The position numbers were made by a program, and so were the translations under genes. DNA of 33,392 nucleotides from DATGMB01 sp035293845 (GTDB taxonomy: Bacteria; Acidobacteriota; Terriglobia; Bryobacterales; Bryobacteraceae), in contig DATGMB010000144.1 of the NCBI GenBank assembly GCA_035293845.1, positions 1 to 33,392 on the forward strand. The letters run 5' to 3'. Under the pieces are notes generated by a model. That model was not told the DNA's origin and ran no database searches. It worked only from the letters and a program-made list of their open reading frames with translations. Shown piece by piece: positions 1 through 9,312 of this stretch. Within the stretch, counting starts at the first letter, position 1, and every line of letters starts with the position of its first letter.

Positions 1-360
1 CTGGCGTACGCCCGCGAGCGCAAGCAGTTCGGCAGGACCATCGGCGAGTTTCAGGGCGTGCAGTTCGAACTGGCGCGCATGGCCACGGAAATCGAGGCGG
101 CGCGCCTGCTGGTGTACAACGCGGCGCGGCTGCGCGATGCCGGCATGCCGTTCCTCACCGAGGCCGCTATGGCGAAGTATTACAGCTCGGAGGTCGCGGA
201 AAAGGCCGCGTCGAAGGCGATCGAGGTGCACGGCGGGGTGGGGATCACAAAGGACTACCCGGTCGAAAAGCTCTACCGCGACGCCAAAATCGGACGAATC
301 TACGAGGGCACCAGCAACATACAATTGGTGACCATCGCGAAGAAACTGTTGGGCCGCTAG
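1..360 (+). CDS. acyl-CoA dehydrogenase, C-terminal part (5' end outside window)
   Basis: The reading frame is open from the first base and ends at TAG 358-360, so only the last 119 residues are present. Acyl-CoA dehydrogenases oxidise acyl-CoA thioesters to trans-2-enoyl-CoA with bound FAD and pass electrons to electron-transfer flavoprotein. What is visible is the C-terminal helical domain: the opening ARERKQFG segment, then HGGVGITKDYPVEKLYRD, then IYEGTSNIQ. The Glu of that last motif (codon 304-306) aligns with the catalytic base of short- and medium-chain family members. Substrate chain length cannot be judged from this part. The next gene starts 82 bp later with its own ribosome-binding site, so there is no clear operon link. 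Confidence 0.95.
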   Translation: MAYARERKQFGRTIGEFQGVQFELARMATEIEAARLLVYNAARLRDAGMPFLTEAAMAKYYSSEVAEKAASKAIEVHGGVGITKDYPVEKLYRDAKIGRIYEGTSNIQLVTIAKKLLGR

Positions 361-442
361 GGGCGTCCAAGTACAGTGGGTCTACGGCCTGGCTGGTATT
401 GCATCGGGCCGCCGGGAGTCCTACCCTATTTTTGAGGGGCAA

Positions 443-1237
443 ATGCGCAATTTGATTGTCTCCGCCGCGCTCGCCGCGGTCTGCCTGCCCGTTTGGGCTG
501 CCGACACCGATAACGTCAATCCGCAGGAAATCATCCAGAAATTCGCCGCCAAGGAGCTCGAGTTCTCCGAGGCGCGCAACAACTACACCTACCGCCAAAG
601 CGTGAAGCTGGAAGAGCTCGATGCCAGCGGCAATCCGACCGGCGGCAAGTGGGAGATGGTGGAAGACATTATCTTCTCGCCCGAAGGCAAGCGCATGGAA
701 AAGGTGGTCTATGCGCCGGTGGTCAGCCTGCGGCAGATCCAGCTCATGCCGGAAGACGAGCAGGACCTGCGCAACGTCCAGCCGTTCGTGCTGACCACGC
801 CCGAAATTCCCGAGTACAACATCAGCTACCTGGGGCGGGAGAAGATCGACGAGATCGGCTGCTACACATTCTCGGTGAAGCCGAAGAAGCTGACGCCCGG
901 CAAGCGGTATTTCGAAGGCCAGATCTGGGTGGACGACCGCGATTTCCAGATCGTCAAGACGTACGGAAAAGGTGTCGGCGAGCTGAAGCGCGGCAGCAGC
1001 AAGAACCAGGAATTTCCGAAATTCGAGACCTACCGCGAGCAGATCGACGGCAAATACTGGTTTCCGACCTACACCCACGCCGATGATGTCCTGCACTTCA
1101 AGAACGGCGACAACGTGCACATCCGCATGACCGTGAAGTATCAGGACTATAAGAAGTACGAAGGCAAATCGACGATCCACTACGGCGAAGTCGTGGAGGA
1201 CCCGAAGGCGCCGCCGACGCCGACCAAAAAGCAGTAG
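443..1237 (+). CDS. exported LolA-like hypothetical protein
   Basis: A 264-residue protein with a clear signal peptide (MRNLIVSAALAAVCLPVWA, likely cut before ADTDN). The mature part is hydrophilic and beta-rich. Segments such as FEGQIWVDDRDFQIVKTYGK and KYWFPTYTHADD resemble the second half of LolA/LolB-fold proteins that COG2834 groups as outer-membrane lipoprotein-sorting proteins. I infer a periplasmic protein that binds lipid or lipoprotein; no catalytic motif is visible. The start has GAGGGG at 434-439, three bases before the ATG. Downstream lies a strong hairpin (1247-1277). The C-terminus is Pro/Lys-rich (PKAPPTPTKKQ). A second LolA-like protein occurs at 30462-31169, but the two are not close paralogues. 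Confidence 0.8.
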   Translation: MRNLIVSAALAAVCLPVWAADTDNVNPQEIIQKFAAKELEFSEARNNYTYRQSVKLEELDASGNPTGGKWEMVEDIIFSPEGKRMEKVVYAPVVSLRQIQLMPEDEQDLRNVQPFVLTTPEIPEYNISYLGREKIDEIGCYTFSVKPKKLTPGKRYFEGQIWVDDRDFQIVKTYGKGVGELKRGSSKNQEFPKFETYREQIDGKYWFPTYTHADDVLHFKNGDNVHIRMTVKYQDYKKYEGKSTIHYGEVVEDPKAPPTPTKKQ

Positions 1238-1246
1238 AATCCGATA

Positions 1247-1277
1247 CCGCCTGGCGGCGTCCGCACCCGCCAGGCGG
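1247..1277 (+). terminator. perfect 11-bp hairpin after the LolA-like gene
   Basis: CCGCCTGGCGG (1247-1257) and CCGCCAGGCGG (1267-1277) are exact reverse complements separated by nine bases, starting ten bases after the preceding stop codon. There is no T-tract after the stem, so it is not a textbook intrinsic terminator. Position and strength suggest 3'-end formation or mRNA protection. Confidence 0.4.
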
Positions 1278-1313
1278 CTGGCCACAAGCCGCCGCGGCGC
1301 TCCGCGAGGATGC

Positions 1314-1319
1314 TATCCT
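1314..1319 (+). promoter_or_regulatory. candidate -10 (TATCCT) for a leaderless CDGSH transcript
   Basis: TATCCT ends seven bases before the ATG at 1327, which would put the transcription start at or next to the A of the start codon. It lies in a small perfect hairpin (GAGGAT 1306-1311, ATCCTC 1315-1320). GGAG at 1323-1326 touches the ATG directly and is too close to act as a normal Shine-Dalgarno site. No good -35 box was seen. Confidence 0.3.
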
Positions 1320-1326
1320 CCTGGAG

Positions 1327-1557
1327 ATGCCCACGAAAATCACCTGCAATCACAACGGTTCTCTCCGCATTGAAGGCGACTTTGAGATCGTCGACCCATC
1401 CGGCGCTCCGTTCGGGCTCGGCGGCCGGAAAGTCATCTCCCTTTGCCGCTGCGGCCACTCCGCGGACAAGCCCTTCTGCGACGGCTCCCACAAGCGCATC
1501 GGCTTCTCCGATACGGTAGCCGCCCGCGAACTTCCGCCTCCGCAACCGAAACTGTAG
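1327..1557 (+). CDS. CDGSH-type iron-sulfur protein
   Basis: A 76-residue protein with one CDGSH domain. The segment LCRCGHSADKPFCDGSHK supplies the three-Cys, one-His set (C40, C42, C51, H55) that binds a 2Fe-2S cluster in the mitoNEET family. The N-terminal part (residues 11-39, ending LGGRKVIS) matches the usual bacterial lead-in to this motif. These proteins are small cytosolic redox or cluster-transfer proteins; the physiological partner is usually unknown. There is no membrane anchor, unlike mitochondrial mitoNEET. An ATG at 1310 is in another frame and does not give this protein. The gene stands alone, with a hairpin upstream and the efflux operon starting 80 bp downstream. Confidence 0.93.
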   Translation: MPTKITCNHNGSLRIEGDFEIVDPSGAPFGLGGRKVISLCRCGHSADKPFCDGSHKRIGFSDTVAARELPPPQPKL

Positions 1558-1622
1558 GAAAGTTCCGGTTTTTTGCGCCGGTCCGCCTTGGGGCGTAACT
1601 ATACTCTGTAGCCATTCGCCAG

Positions 1623-1628
1623 TACAAT
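1623..1628 (+). promoter_or_regulatory. candidate -10 (TACAAT) of the RND efflux operon
   Basis: TACAAT ends nine bases before ATG 1638 and there is no Shine-Dalgarno sequence in the gap (GTAACTCTT), so the transcript could have a leader of only about two bases. A second TATACT lies at 1600-1605 and would give a leader of about 26 bases. No convincing -35 box accompanies either one. Confidence 0.3.
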
Positions 1629-1637
1629 GTAACTCTT

Positions 1638-2990
1638 ATGCCGATATCCTCTCCCTTCCGGTCCGGCCGGGCGGGATCGTTTAAATCGCTTTATATTCTT
1701 GCACTTGCCGCGGCGGCCCTGGCTCTGGCCGGCTGCTCGAACCAGGGCGCCAGCGCGAGCGCGGCGGCGCCCGGCGGGGGCGGGGGAGGCAGGGGCGGCC
1801 GGAAAGGAATGGGCGGCGGCGATGTCCCGGTGACCGTGGCCGTCGCGAAGCAGAAAAATGTGCCGGTCGAAGTCCAGGTCATCGGCAATGTCGAGGCCTA
1901 CTCGACGATCTCGGTGAAGGCTCAAGTCACCGGACAGCTCGACCGCATGCTGTTTCACGAGGGCGACTTCGTCAAGAAGGGCGATCTCCTCTTCACCATC
2001 GACCCGCGGCCGCTGCAGGCTGCCCTGGATCAGGCCAAGGCAAACCTGGCCCGCGACGAGGCTGCGGCCGGGCAGGCCAAGGCCAATCTGGCGCGCGATG
2101 AAGCGCAAGCCCGCTATGCCCAGGCGCAATCGGCGCGCTACACCCAGCTCTACGAGCAGAAAATCGTCTCCCGCGATCAGGCCGAGCAGCTCAAGGCGAC
2201 GGCCGATGCGGCCGCGCAGGCCGTGGCCGCGGACCGGGCGACCATCGAAAGCGCCGCGGCCAACATCGGAGCGAGCAGGGCGGCGGTCGAAAACGCCGAG
2301 GTGCAGCTCAGCTATACCAAGATCGTTTCGCCCATCGATGGCCGGACCGGCAACGTCTCGGTCAAGCAGGGCAACGTCGTGACGGCCAACAACATGGAGC
2401 TGGTCACGATTACGCAGATGGAACCGATCTACGTAACCTTCGCGGTGCCGGAATCGCAATTGACCGCCATCAAGACGTACATGGCGCAATCCAGGCTGCC
2501 GGTGCGGGCGCGCCCGCAGGAAGACCCCAATGGCGAAGAGACCGGCTATCTGACTTTTGTCGATAATACCGTTGACACCACCACCGGCACGATCAAGTTG
2601 AAGGGCACCTTTCCGAATACCGATCACAAGCTGTGGCCCGGCCAGTTCGTGCGCGTCACCTTGCGGCTTACGACGCAGCAGAATGCCGTCGTGGTGCCGA
2701 ACGAAGCCGTGCAGACCGGTCAGAACGGCTCGTTTATTTACGTAGTCAAACCGGACCGCACGGTGGAATCGCGGCCCGTCACGGTGGGCTCCCGGGTGGA
2801 TGAGGACATGGTGATCCAGTCCGGGCTCGAAGCGGGCGAGACGGTGGTGACGGACGGCCAGTTGCGCCTCGCGCCGGGCAGCCGCATCGTCGTGCGCGAC
2901 GCCAACGGCGGTGGGGGCGGCCGCAGAGGGGGCAACCCTGGAGGCCGCGGAGCCAGGGGCGATGCTGCGCCGGGACGGCCGAAGAGTTAG
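1638..2990 (+). CDS. RND efflux periplasmic adaptor (membrane fusion protein), MdtA/AcrA-like
   Basis: A 450-residue adaptor that links an inner-membrane RND pump to an outer-membrane channel. The N-terminus has a lipoprotein signal ending LALAGC, so Cys33 is probably lipidated. A Gly-rich linker follows. Then come the first lipoyl/barrel-sandwich half (ISVKAQVTGQLDRMLFHEGD), a long Ala/Gln-rich coiled-coil hairpin at about residues 130-220, the second lipoyl half (LSYTKIVSPIDGRTGNVSVK), a beta-barrel domain, and the membrane-proximal domain with NAVVVPNEAVQTGQNGSFIY. The C-terminal tail is Gly/Arg-rich low complexity. The gene heads a three-gene operon; the first permease starts 27 bp after its stop. 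No outer-membrane factor lies nearby, so a TolC-like protein must be encoded elsewhere. Confidence 0.95.
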   Translation: MPISSPFRSGRAGSFKSLYILALAAAALALAGCSNQGASASAAAPGGGGGGRGGRKGMGGGDVPVTVAVAKQKNVPVEVQVIGNVEAYSTISVKAQVTGQLDRMLFHEGDFVKKGDLLFTIDPRPLQAALDQAKANLARDEAAAGQAKANLARDEAQARYAQAQSARYTQLYEQKIVSRDQAEQLKATADAAAQAVAADRATIESAAANIGASRAAVENAEVQLSYTKIVSPIDGRTGNVSVKQGNVVTANNMELVTITQMEPIYVTFAVPESQLTAIKTYMAQSRLPVRARPQEDPNGEETGYLTFVDNTVDTTTGTIKLKGTFPNTDHKLWPGQFVRVTLRLTTQQNAVVVPNEAVQTGQNGSFIYVVKPDRTVESRPVTVGSRVDEDMVIQSGLEAGETVVTDGQLRLAPGSRIVVRDANGGGGGRRGGNPGGRGARGDAAPGRPKS

Positions 2991-3017
2991 CCGCGCTTCC
3001 GGCGCCACGAGGGGCGC

Positions 3018-6000
3018 ATGAACATTTCCGAGACTTTCATCCAGCGGCCCATTGCGACCAGTCTCCTGATGGCCGGTATCGCGATGTTCGGCATCATTGC
3101 CTATCGCGCGCTTCCGGTGAGCGACCTTCCGCAAGTCGATTACCCGACCATCAACGTCTCCGCCAGCCTGCCGGGCGCGAATCCGGACACCATGGCTTCC
3201 GCGGTGGCGACGCCGCTCGAACGCCAGTTCACCACCATCGCCGGGCTGGACTCGATGATCTCCTCGAGCAGCCAGGGCAGCACCAATGTCACCCTGCAAT
3301 TCAATCTGAGCCGGGATATCGACGGCGCCACGGTGGATGTCGAAACCGCCATCGCCGAGGCCATGCCGCTGCTCCCGCCCGGCATGCCGACCCCGCCCTC
3401 CTTCCATAAGCAGAACCCCGGCGACTCGCCGATCCTCAATCTCTTTATCACGTCGCCCACGATGCGCCTCTCCGACGTGGACGAATACGCCGAAACCGTC
3501 GTCGCCAAAGCGATCTCGATGGTCAGCGGGGTATCGCAGGTGCAGGTCTTCGGCTCCGCCAAGTACGCCGTCCGGGTTCAGGTCGATCCCAATGCGCTCG
3601 CTTCCCGCCAGATCGGCCTCAACGAGGTCAACACCGCCCTCAACAATTGGAACGTCAACCTTCCCACCGGCACCCTCTACGGCCCGCGCACGGCATACAA
3701 CATCATGGCGAACGGCCAGTTGATGCACGCCGCCGATTATAAGCCGCTCATCATCACCTACCGCAACGGCGCTCCGGTACGGCTGGACGAGGTGGCGCAC
3801 GTCATCGACAGCGTACAGGACGATAAGCAGATCTCCTACATCTACGGCGGCGGATTCGGCAACCAGGGCACGCGCGGCGTCAATCTTGCGGTCATGCGGC
3901 AGCCGGGCAGCAACACCATCGAGGTGATCGACAATATCCGCAAGCTGATGCCGACCCTGCGGGCGCAGATGCCGCCCGCGATGGAGCTCAGCATCCGCGG
4001 CGACCGCTCGAAAAATATCCGCGAGGCGTTCAACGACATTCAGTTCACCATGATGGCCACGCTCGCGCTGGTGATCCTGGTGATCTTCCTGTTCCTGCGC
4101 AACCTCTCCGCCACCATGATTCCGGCCATGGCGCTGCCGTTCTCGGTCGTCGGCACGTTCTCGGTCATGTACCTGCTGAATTTCAGCCTGAACAACATTT
4201 CGATGATGGCGTTGATCCTCTCGATCGGCTTCGTAGTCGACGACGCGATCGTGATGCTGGAGAACATCGTCCGCCACATCGAGGAAGGCGAAGACCGGCT
4301 TACCGCCTGTCTGCGCGGCTCCAAGGAGATCGGGTTCACGATCGTCTCGATGACGTTATCGCTGGCTGCGGTCTTCATTCCGATCCTGTTCATGTCCGGA
4401 ATCCTGGGCCGCCTCTTCCGCGAGTTCGCCGTCACCATCTGCACCGCCATCCTGATTTCGGGCATGGTTTCCGTGAGTCTGACGCCCATGCTGTGCAGCC
4501 GGTTCCTGCGCTTCCAGCATGGCCCCGGAGGGCGCTTCTACCAGCTTGGGGAGAGGGTATTCGATGCCTGGCTGTCGCTGTACCGTGTCACATTGCGCTG
4601 GACGCTCGACCACCGTCCGGTGATGATTACGGCTTTCCTTCTGGTGCTCGCGGTCACGGGATGGTTTTATGTGATCGTGCCCAAGGGCTTCATCCCCGAT
4701 ACGGACAACGATAATTTCAACGTCAATATCGAAGCGCAGCAGGGCACCTCGTACTACCAGATGGTCAAGTACATGCGCAACGTCTCGCAGGTGTTTATCA
4801 AGGATCCCGATATCGAGAGCTTCTATGCTTCCACCGGCGGAGGGTTCCGCGGCGCGGGCAACACCGCCAATATTTCGGTCAACCTGCTTCCCCGGCGGCA
4901 GCGAAAAGCAACGGTGAACGATATCGTCAATCGCCTGCGTCCGAGGGTCTCCGGTTTCCCGGGCCTCAAGGTGTTCCTTTCGATTCCGCAAGCGATCCGC
5001 GTGGGCGGCCGCATGTCCAAGAGCAGCTACGATTTCACGCTGTACGGACCGGACACCCAGCAACTCTATTCGGAAGCGCAAAAGCTGGAGCGCGTGATGC
5101 AGCGGCTGCCCGGATTGACCGAAGTGTCGAGCGACCTGCAGATTCGCAATCCGCGGGTCAATGTGATGCTCGACCGCGACCGCGCGGCTGCCCTGAACGT
5201 GAACTACAACTCCGTCTCGACGGCCCTCTACGACGCTTTCGGCCCGCAGCTCGCCTCGATCATCTATTCCCCGACCAATCAATACCAGGTTCTGCTCGAG
5301 ATGCTTCCGGGCTATCAGCGGTTCACCGATGGCCTGAAGATGATCTATCTGCGGTCGGACACGGGGCAGCTCGTGCCGCTTACCGCCGTCTCCAGAATCC
5401 AGGAGGATGTGGGCCCTCTGAGTATTCCGCACTCGGGGCAGCTCCCCTCGACGACCATTTCCTTTGCGCTCAAGCCCGGTATCTCGCTGGGGCAGGCCAC
5501 CGATGAGATTGAGGAGGCGGCGCGCAACAATCTGCCGGCTACGATCACGGGCACGTTCCAGGGCACGGCCAAAGTCTTCCAGGATTCCATGAAGAACATG
5601 GGCATCCTGCTGGTGCTTGCGATCGCGGTGGTGTACATCGTGCTCGGCGTGCTCTACGAAAGCTACATTCACCCGCTGACGATCCTCTCCGGTCTCCCTT
5701 CCGCCGGCTTCGGCGCGCTCCTGACGCTCATCCTGTTCAAGGTCGATCTCAGCATCTATTCCTTCGTCGGGCTGATTATGCTGATCGGCATCGTCAAGAA
5801 GAATGCCATCATGCAGATCGACTTCGCGCTCGAAGCCGAGCGCAAACACCACAAATCGCCCAAAGACGCCATCTTCGAAGGCTGCCTCATCCGGTTCCGC
5901 CCGATCATGATGACCACCATGGCGGCGCTTCTCGGAACGCTGCCGATTGCGCTCGGCTGGGGCGCGGGCGGCGAATCGCGCAAGCCGCTGGGCCTCGCGG

Positions 6001-6152
6001 TAGTCGGCGGCCTGGCGTTTTCGCAGTTGATGACGTTGTACCTGACTCCGGTGGTCTACACCTACATGGCCGCCATTCTGGAAAAGTGGCGCGAGTGGCG
6101 CGCCCCGAAAGCATCGAAGCGCCTGATGCCGGCCATGCAGGCCGGAGACTGA
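3018..6152 (+). CDS. RND multidrug efflux permease, first of tandem pair (MdtB/MdtC-like)
   Basis: A 1044-residue HAE1-type proton-driven pump of the inner membrane. The usual start MNISETFIQRPIATSLLMAG forms the first transmembrane helix. Two large periplasmic loops and twelve transmembrane helices are expected from the family. The proton-relay residues are present: Asp408-Asp409 in GFVVDDAIVMLENI, Lys in GIVKKNAIMQIDFAL, and Arg and Thr in RFRPIMMTTMAALLG. It most resembles E. coli MdtB and MdtC, which work together as a heterotrimer. The pairing with the next gene, which has the same length and closely similar sequence, supports the same arrangement. GAGGGG just upstream of ATG 3018 is a good ribosome-binding site. 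Substrates cannot be predicted. Confidence 0.96.
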   Translation: MNISETFIQRPIATSLLMAGIAMFGIIAYRALPVSDLPQVDYPTINVSASLPGANPDTMASAVATPLERQFTTIAGLDSMISSSSQGSTNVTLQFNLSRDIDGATVDVETAIAEAMPLLPPGMPTPPSFHKQNPGDSPILNLFITSPTMRLSDVDEYAETVVAKAISMVSGVSQVQVFGSAKYAVRVQVDPNALASRQIGLNEVNTALNNWNVNLPTGTLYGPRTAYNIMANGQLMHAADYKPLIITYRNGAPVRLDEVAHVIDSVQDDKQISYIYGGGFGNQGTRGVNLAVMRQPGSNTIEVIDNIRKLMPTLRAQMPPAMELSIRGDRSKNIREAFNDIQFTMMATLALVILVIFLFLRNLSATMIPAMALPFSVVGTFSVMYLLNFSLNNISMMALILSIGFVVDDAIVMLENIVRHIEEGEDRLTACLRGSKEIGFTIVSMTLSLAAVFIPILFMSGILGRLFREFAVTICTAILISGMVSVSLTPMLCSRFLRFQHGPGGRFYQLGERVFDAWLSLYRVTLRWTLDHRPVMITAFLLVLAVTGWFYVIVPKGFIPDTDNDNFNVNIEAQQGTSYYQMVKYMRNVSQVFIKDPDIESFYASTGGGFRGAGNTANISVNLLPRRQRKATVNDIVNRLRPRVSGFPGLKVFLSIPQAIRVGGRMSKSSYDFTLYGPDTQQLYSEAQKLERVMQRLPGLTEVSSDLQIRNPRVNVMLDRDRAAALNVNYNSVSTALYDAFGPQLASIIYSPTNQYQVLLEMLPGYQRFTDGLKMIYLRSDTGQLVPLTAVSRIQEDVGPLSIPHSGQLPSTTISFALKPGISLGQATDEIEEAARNNLPATITGTFQGTAKVFQDSMKNMGILLVLAIAVVYIVLGVLYESYIHPLTILSGLPSAGFGALLTLILFKVDLSIYSFVGLIMLIGIVKKNAIMQIDFALEAERKHHKSPKDAIFEGCLIRFRPIMMTTMAALLGTLPIALGWGAGGESRKPLGLAVVGGLAFSQLMTLYLTPVVYTYMAAILEKWREWRAPKASKRLMPAMQAGD

Positions 6153-6171
6153 TCCGGTGAAATCCTAACCC

Positions 6172-9100
6172 ATGGCGAATATTTCCCAGACATTTATCGA
6201 GCGGCCGATCGCAACCAGTCTTCTGATGGCCGCCATTGCGTTGTTCGGGAGCGTTGCGTACCGTTCTCTCGCCGTCAGCGATCTGCCCAACGTCGATTTC
6301 CCCACTCTGCTGGTCACGGCCCAACTGCCCGGCGCGAGCCCGGAGACCATGGCCTCGGCCGTCGCCACGCCGCTCGAAAACCAGTTCTCCACGATCGCCG
6401 GGCTGAATTCGATGACCTCCTCGAACTCCCTCGGCAACACCAGCATCACCCTGGAGTTCGACCTCTCGCGCAAGCTCGACGGCGCGGCGGTCGATGTGCA
6501 GGCCGCGATCACCCAGGCCTCCCGCCTGCTCCCGCCCGGCATGCCGACGCCGCCGACGTTCACCAAGGTCAATCCCGCCAACGAGCCGATCCTCTATCTT
6601 GCACTCACCTCGCCGACCCTCCCGTTATGGACTCTCGACGAATATGCCGAGACCCGCATCGCGCAGCGCATCTCCATGATTTCCGGGGTTGCCCAGGTGC
6701 AAGTCCTCGGCGCGCAGAAATACGCGGTCCACGTGCAAATGGACCCGCACGCGCTGGCGTCGCGTCAGATCGGCATCAATGAAATCCAGACGGCCCTCGC
6801 CAATTGGAACGTCAATCTCCCCACCGGCGCCATCATCGGCCCGCAGCGCGCCTTTACTTTGCAGGCCAGCGGCCAGCTCCTGAACGCCGACCAGTATAAG
6901 CCGGTCGTGGTTGCCTACCGCGGCGGCTCTCCGGTCCGCCTCCAGGAACTCGGCAATATTATCGATAGCGTCGAGGACGACAAGACCGCCTCCTGGTTCT
7001 ACTCCCATAAGGGACACTCCCGCGCCATCGTGCTGGCGATTCAGCGCCAGCCGGGAACCAATACCATGGAGGTCACCGACGGGGTCAAGAACCTCCTGCC
7101 GCTGTTCAAAGCCGAGCTTCCTCCTTCGGTCAGCATGGATATCCTGTACGACCGCTCGGATACGATCCGCGAGTCGTTCAAGGATGTCCAGTTCACGATG
7201 GTCCTGACGCTCGGTCTGGTGGTGATGGTCATTTTTCTCTTCCTGCGCAACGTTTCGGCCACCATCATCCCCAGCCTCGCGCTGCCGTTCTCGATCATCG
7301 GCACGTTCGCGGTGATGTACCTGCTCAATTACAGCCTGGACAACCTCTCGATGATGGCGTTGATCCTCTCCATCGGGTTCGTGGTGGATGACGCCATTGT
7401 CATGCTCGAGAACATCGTCCGGCATATCGAATTAGGCGAGGAGCCCCTGGGCGCTTCGCTCCGCGGCTCCGGCGAAATCGGCTTCACGATCGTCTCCATG
7501 ACGCTCTCGCTCGCCGCCGTGTTCATCCCGGTGCTGTTCCTCGGCGGCGTTCTCGGCCGCCTGTTCAAGGAATTTGCCGTAACCATCACGGTCGCCATCC
7601 TGATCTCGGGGGTGGTCTCCGTAACCCTTACGCCCATGCTCTGCAGCCGCTTCCTGCGCGGCGGGCACGAAGAGAAGCGCGGCTGGTTTTACCACGTGAC
7701 CGAGGGATTCTTTCAGGGTATGCTCCGGGTCTACGACCGTACCTTGCAGCTCGTTCTTCGCCACCGCCTGGCCATGATGGCCAGCTTCGTCCTCGTCCTG
7801 GGCGCGACGGTGTACATGTTCGTCAAGATCCCCAAAGGCTTCATCCCGGATCAGGACACCGATCAGCTCCACATCATCACCGAAGCCCAGCAGGGCACCT
7901 CGTATTACCAGATGGTCGACTATGAGCAGAAGATCGCCGATACGGTCGCGAGCGATCCCAATGTCGATGCGCTCATGGCCAGCGTCGGCGGCACCACCGC
8001 TTCCAACCTCGGCGGCCCCAACTACGGCGAGCTCGTCATCCACCTCAAGCCGCGCAACCAGCGCCGGCTCGGCGTCGACGACATCATCAAGGAACTCCGC
8101 CCTCAACTCGCCGCCTATGCCGGGGTAAGATCGTACCTCCAAAACCCGCCGACCATCCAGCTCGGCGGGCAGGTCACCAAGAGCCTTTATCAGTTTTCAT
8201 TGCAGACTCCGGATAAGGCTGAGCTCTACGCTCAGACCGAGGCGCTGACCAAAAAAGTCGCCGAGATCCCCGGCGTCGAGGACGTGACCAGCGACGTAGC
8301 CGTGACGACTCCGCAGATCACCGTTACGGTGGACCGGGATAAAGCCGCGGCCATGAACATCAACGCCAACACCATCGAAAATGCGCTTTACGATGCGTAC
8401 GGCCCGCGCTGGGTTTCGACCATTTACGGCTCCATCAACGAGTACAAGGTGCTGCTCGAGCTCGAACCGCGCTATCAGAAGGATCCCAACGCGCTTTCGA
8501 TGCTCTATTTCAAGAATGCCGCGGGCAAGCTGATCCCGCTCGATACGATGGCCAGCATCGTGACGGAGACCGGTCCGCAGACCATCAACCACTACGGCCA
8601 GATCCCCTCGGCCACGATCTCCTTCAACCTCAAACCGGGCGCCGCGCTCGGCGAGGCCATCGAGAAGATTCAAGGATTAGCCGACGAGCAGCTTCCCGCT
8701 ACGATCAGCACGAACTTCCAGGGCGCCGCCAAGGCGTTCATGAGCTCGCTCGGCAACCTCTGGGTGCTGCTGATCATTGCGATTCTGGTGGTGTACATCG
8801 TGCTGGGCATCCTGTACGAAAGCTACATCCACCCCATTACGATCCTCTCCGGCCTCCCGTCCGCCGGCTTCGGCGCGCTCCTCACGCTGGTGATCTTCAA
8901 GATCGATCTGAGCATCTACGCCTTCGTCGGGCTCATCATGCTGATCGGCATCGTCAAGAAGAACGCCATCATGCAGATCGACTTCGCCCTCGAAGCCGAG
9001 CGCCACCAGGGTCTCAGCCCCGAGAAGGCCATCTACGAAGGCTGCCTGATCCGCTTCCGCCCGATCATGATGACCACCATGGCCGCCCTGCTCGGCGCCG

Positions 9101-9306
9101 TGCCGATCGCCCTTGGCTACGGCGCCGGCGGCGAAGCCCGCCAGCCGCTCGGCCTGGTAGTCGTCGGCGGCCTGCTGTTCTCGCAATTGGTCACGCTCTA
9201 CCTGACGCCGGTGTTCTACATCTACATGTCCGCATTGCAGGAGAGAGTCCAGCACTGCCGGCGCAGCGGCAAGAAGGTGGCGAACGAAGCGCCGGTGGTG
9301 GGATAA
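6172..9306 (+). CDS. RND multidrug efflux permease, second of tandem pair (MdtB/MdtC-like)
   Basis: Also 1044 residues, beginning MANISQTFIERPIATSLLMA, 19 bp after the first permease. It keeps the proton-relay Asp406-Asp407 (GFVVDDAIVMLENI), the Lys of GIVKKNAIMQIDFAL and the RFRPIMMTTMAALLG helix, so both pumps look competent for proton transport. The two proteins are very similar in the transmembrane parts and diverge in the periplasmic loops that bind drug, as expected for an old duplication with specialisation. In E. coli MdtBC the two chains form a mixed trimer; the same is inferred here. The ribosome-binding site is weak, so translation may be coupled to the upstream gene. The stop lies only six bases from the end of the convergent PIN toxin gene. 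Confidence 0.96.
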   Translation: MANISQTFIERPIATSLLMAAIALFGSVAYRSLAVSDLPNVDFPTLLVTAQLPGASPETMASAVATPLENQFSTIAGLNSMTSSNSLGNTSITLEFDLSRKLDGAAVDVQAAITQASRLLPPGMPTPPTFTKVNPANEPILYLALTSPTLPLWTLDEYAETRIAQRISMISGVAQVQVLGAQKYAVHVQMDPHALASRQIGINEIQTALANWNVNLPTGAIIGPQRAFTLQASGQLLNADQYKPVVVAYRGGSPVRLQELGNIIDSVEDDKTASWFYSHKGHSRAIVLAIQRQPGTNTMEVTDGVKNLLPLFKAELPPSVSMDILYDRSDTIRESFKDVQFTMVLTLGLVVMVIFLFLRNVSATIIPSLALPFSIIGTFAVMYLLNYSLDNLSMMALILSIGFVVDDAIVMLENIVRHIELGEEPLGASLRGSGEIGFTIVSMTLSLAAVFIPVLFLGGVLGRLFKEFAVTITVAILISGVVSVTLTPMLCSRFLRGGHEEKRGWFYHVTEGFFQGMLRVYDRTLQLVLRHRLAMMASFVLVLGATVYMFVKIPKGFIPDQDTDQLHIITEAQQGTSYYQMVDYEQKIADTVASDPNVDALMASVGGTTASNLGGPNYGELVIHLKPRNQRRLGVDDIIKELRPQLAAYAGVRSYLQNPPTIQLGGQVTKSLYQFSLQTPDKAELYAQTEALTKKVAEIPGVEDVTSDVAVTTPQITVTVDRDKAAAMNINANTIENALYDAYGPRWVSTIYGSINEYKVLLELEPRYQKDPNALSMLYFKNAAGKLIPLDTMASIVTETGPQTINHYGQIPSATISFNLKPGAALGEAIEKIQGLADEQLPATISTNFQGAAKAFMSSLGNLWVLLIIAILVVYIVLGILYESYIHPITILSGLPSAGFGALLTLVIFKIDLSIYAFVGLIMLIGIVKKNAIMQIDFALEAERHQGLSPEKAIYEGCLIRFRPIMMTTMAALLGAVPIALGYGAGGEARQPLGLVVVGGLLFSQLVTLYLTPVFYIYMSALQERVQHCRRSGKKVANEAPVVG

Positions 9307-9312
9307 GACCCG

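Noticed and set aside
1599..4277. 892-codon open frame on the minus strand across the adaptor and first permease
   Set aside because: It lies wholly antisense to clear RND genes and has the His/Arg/Asp-rich make-up of a shadow frame in GC-rich DNA; no domain is recognisable.
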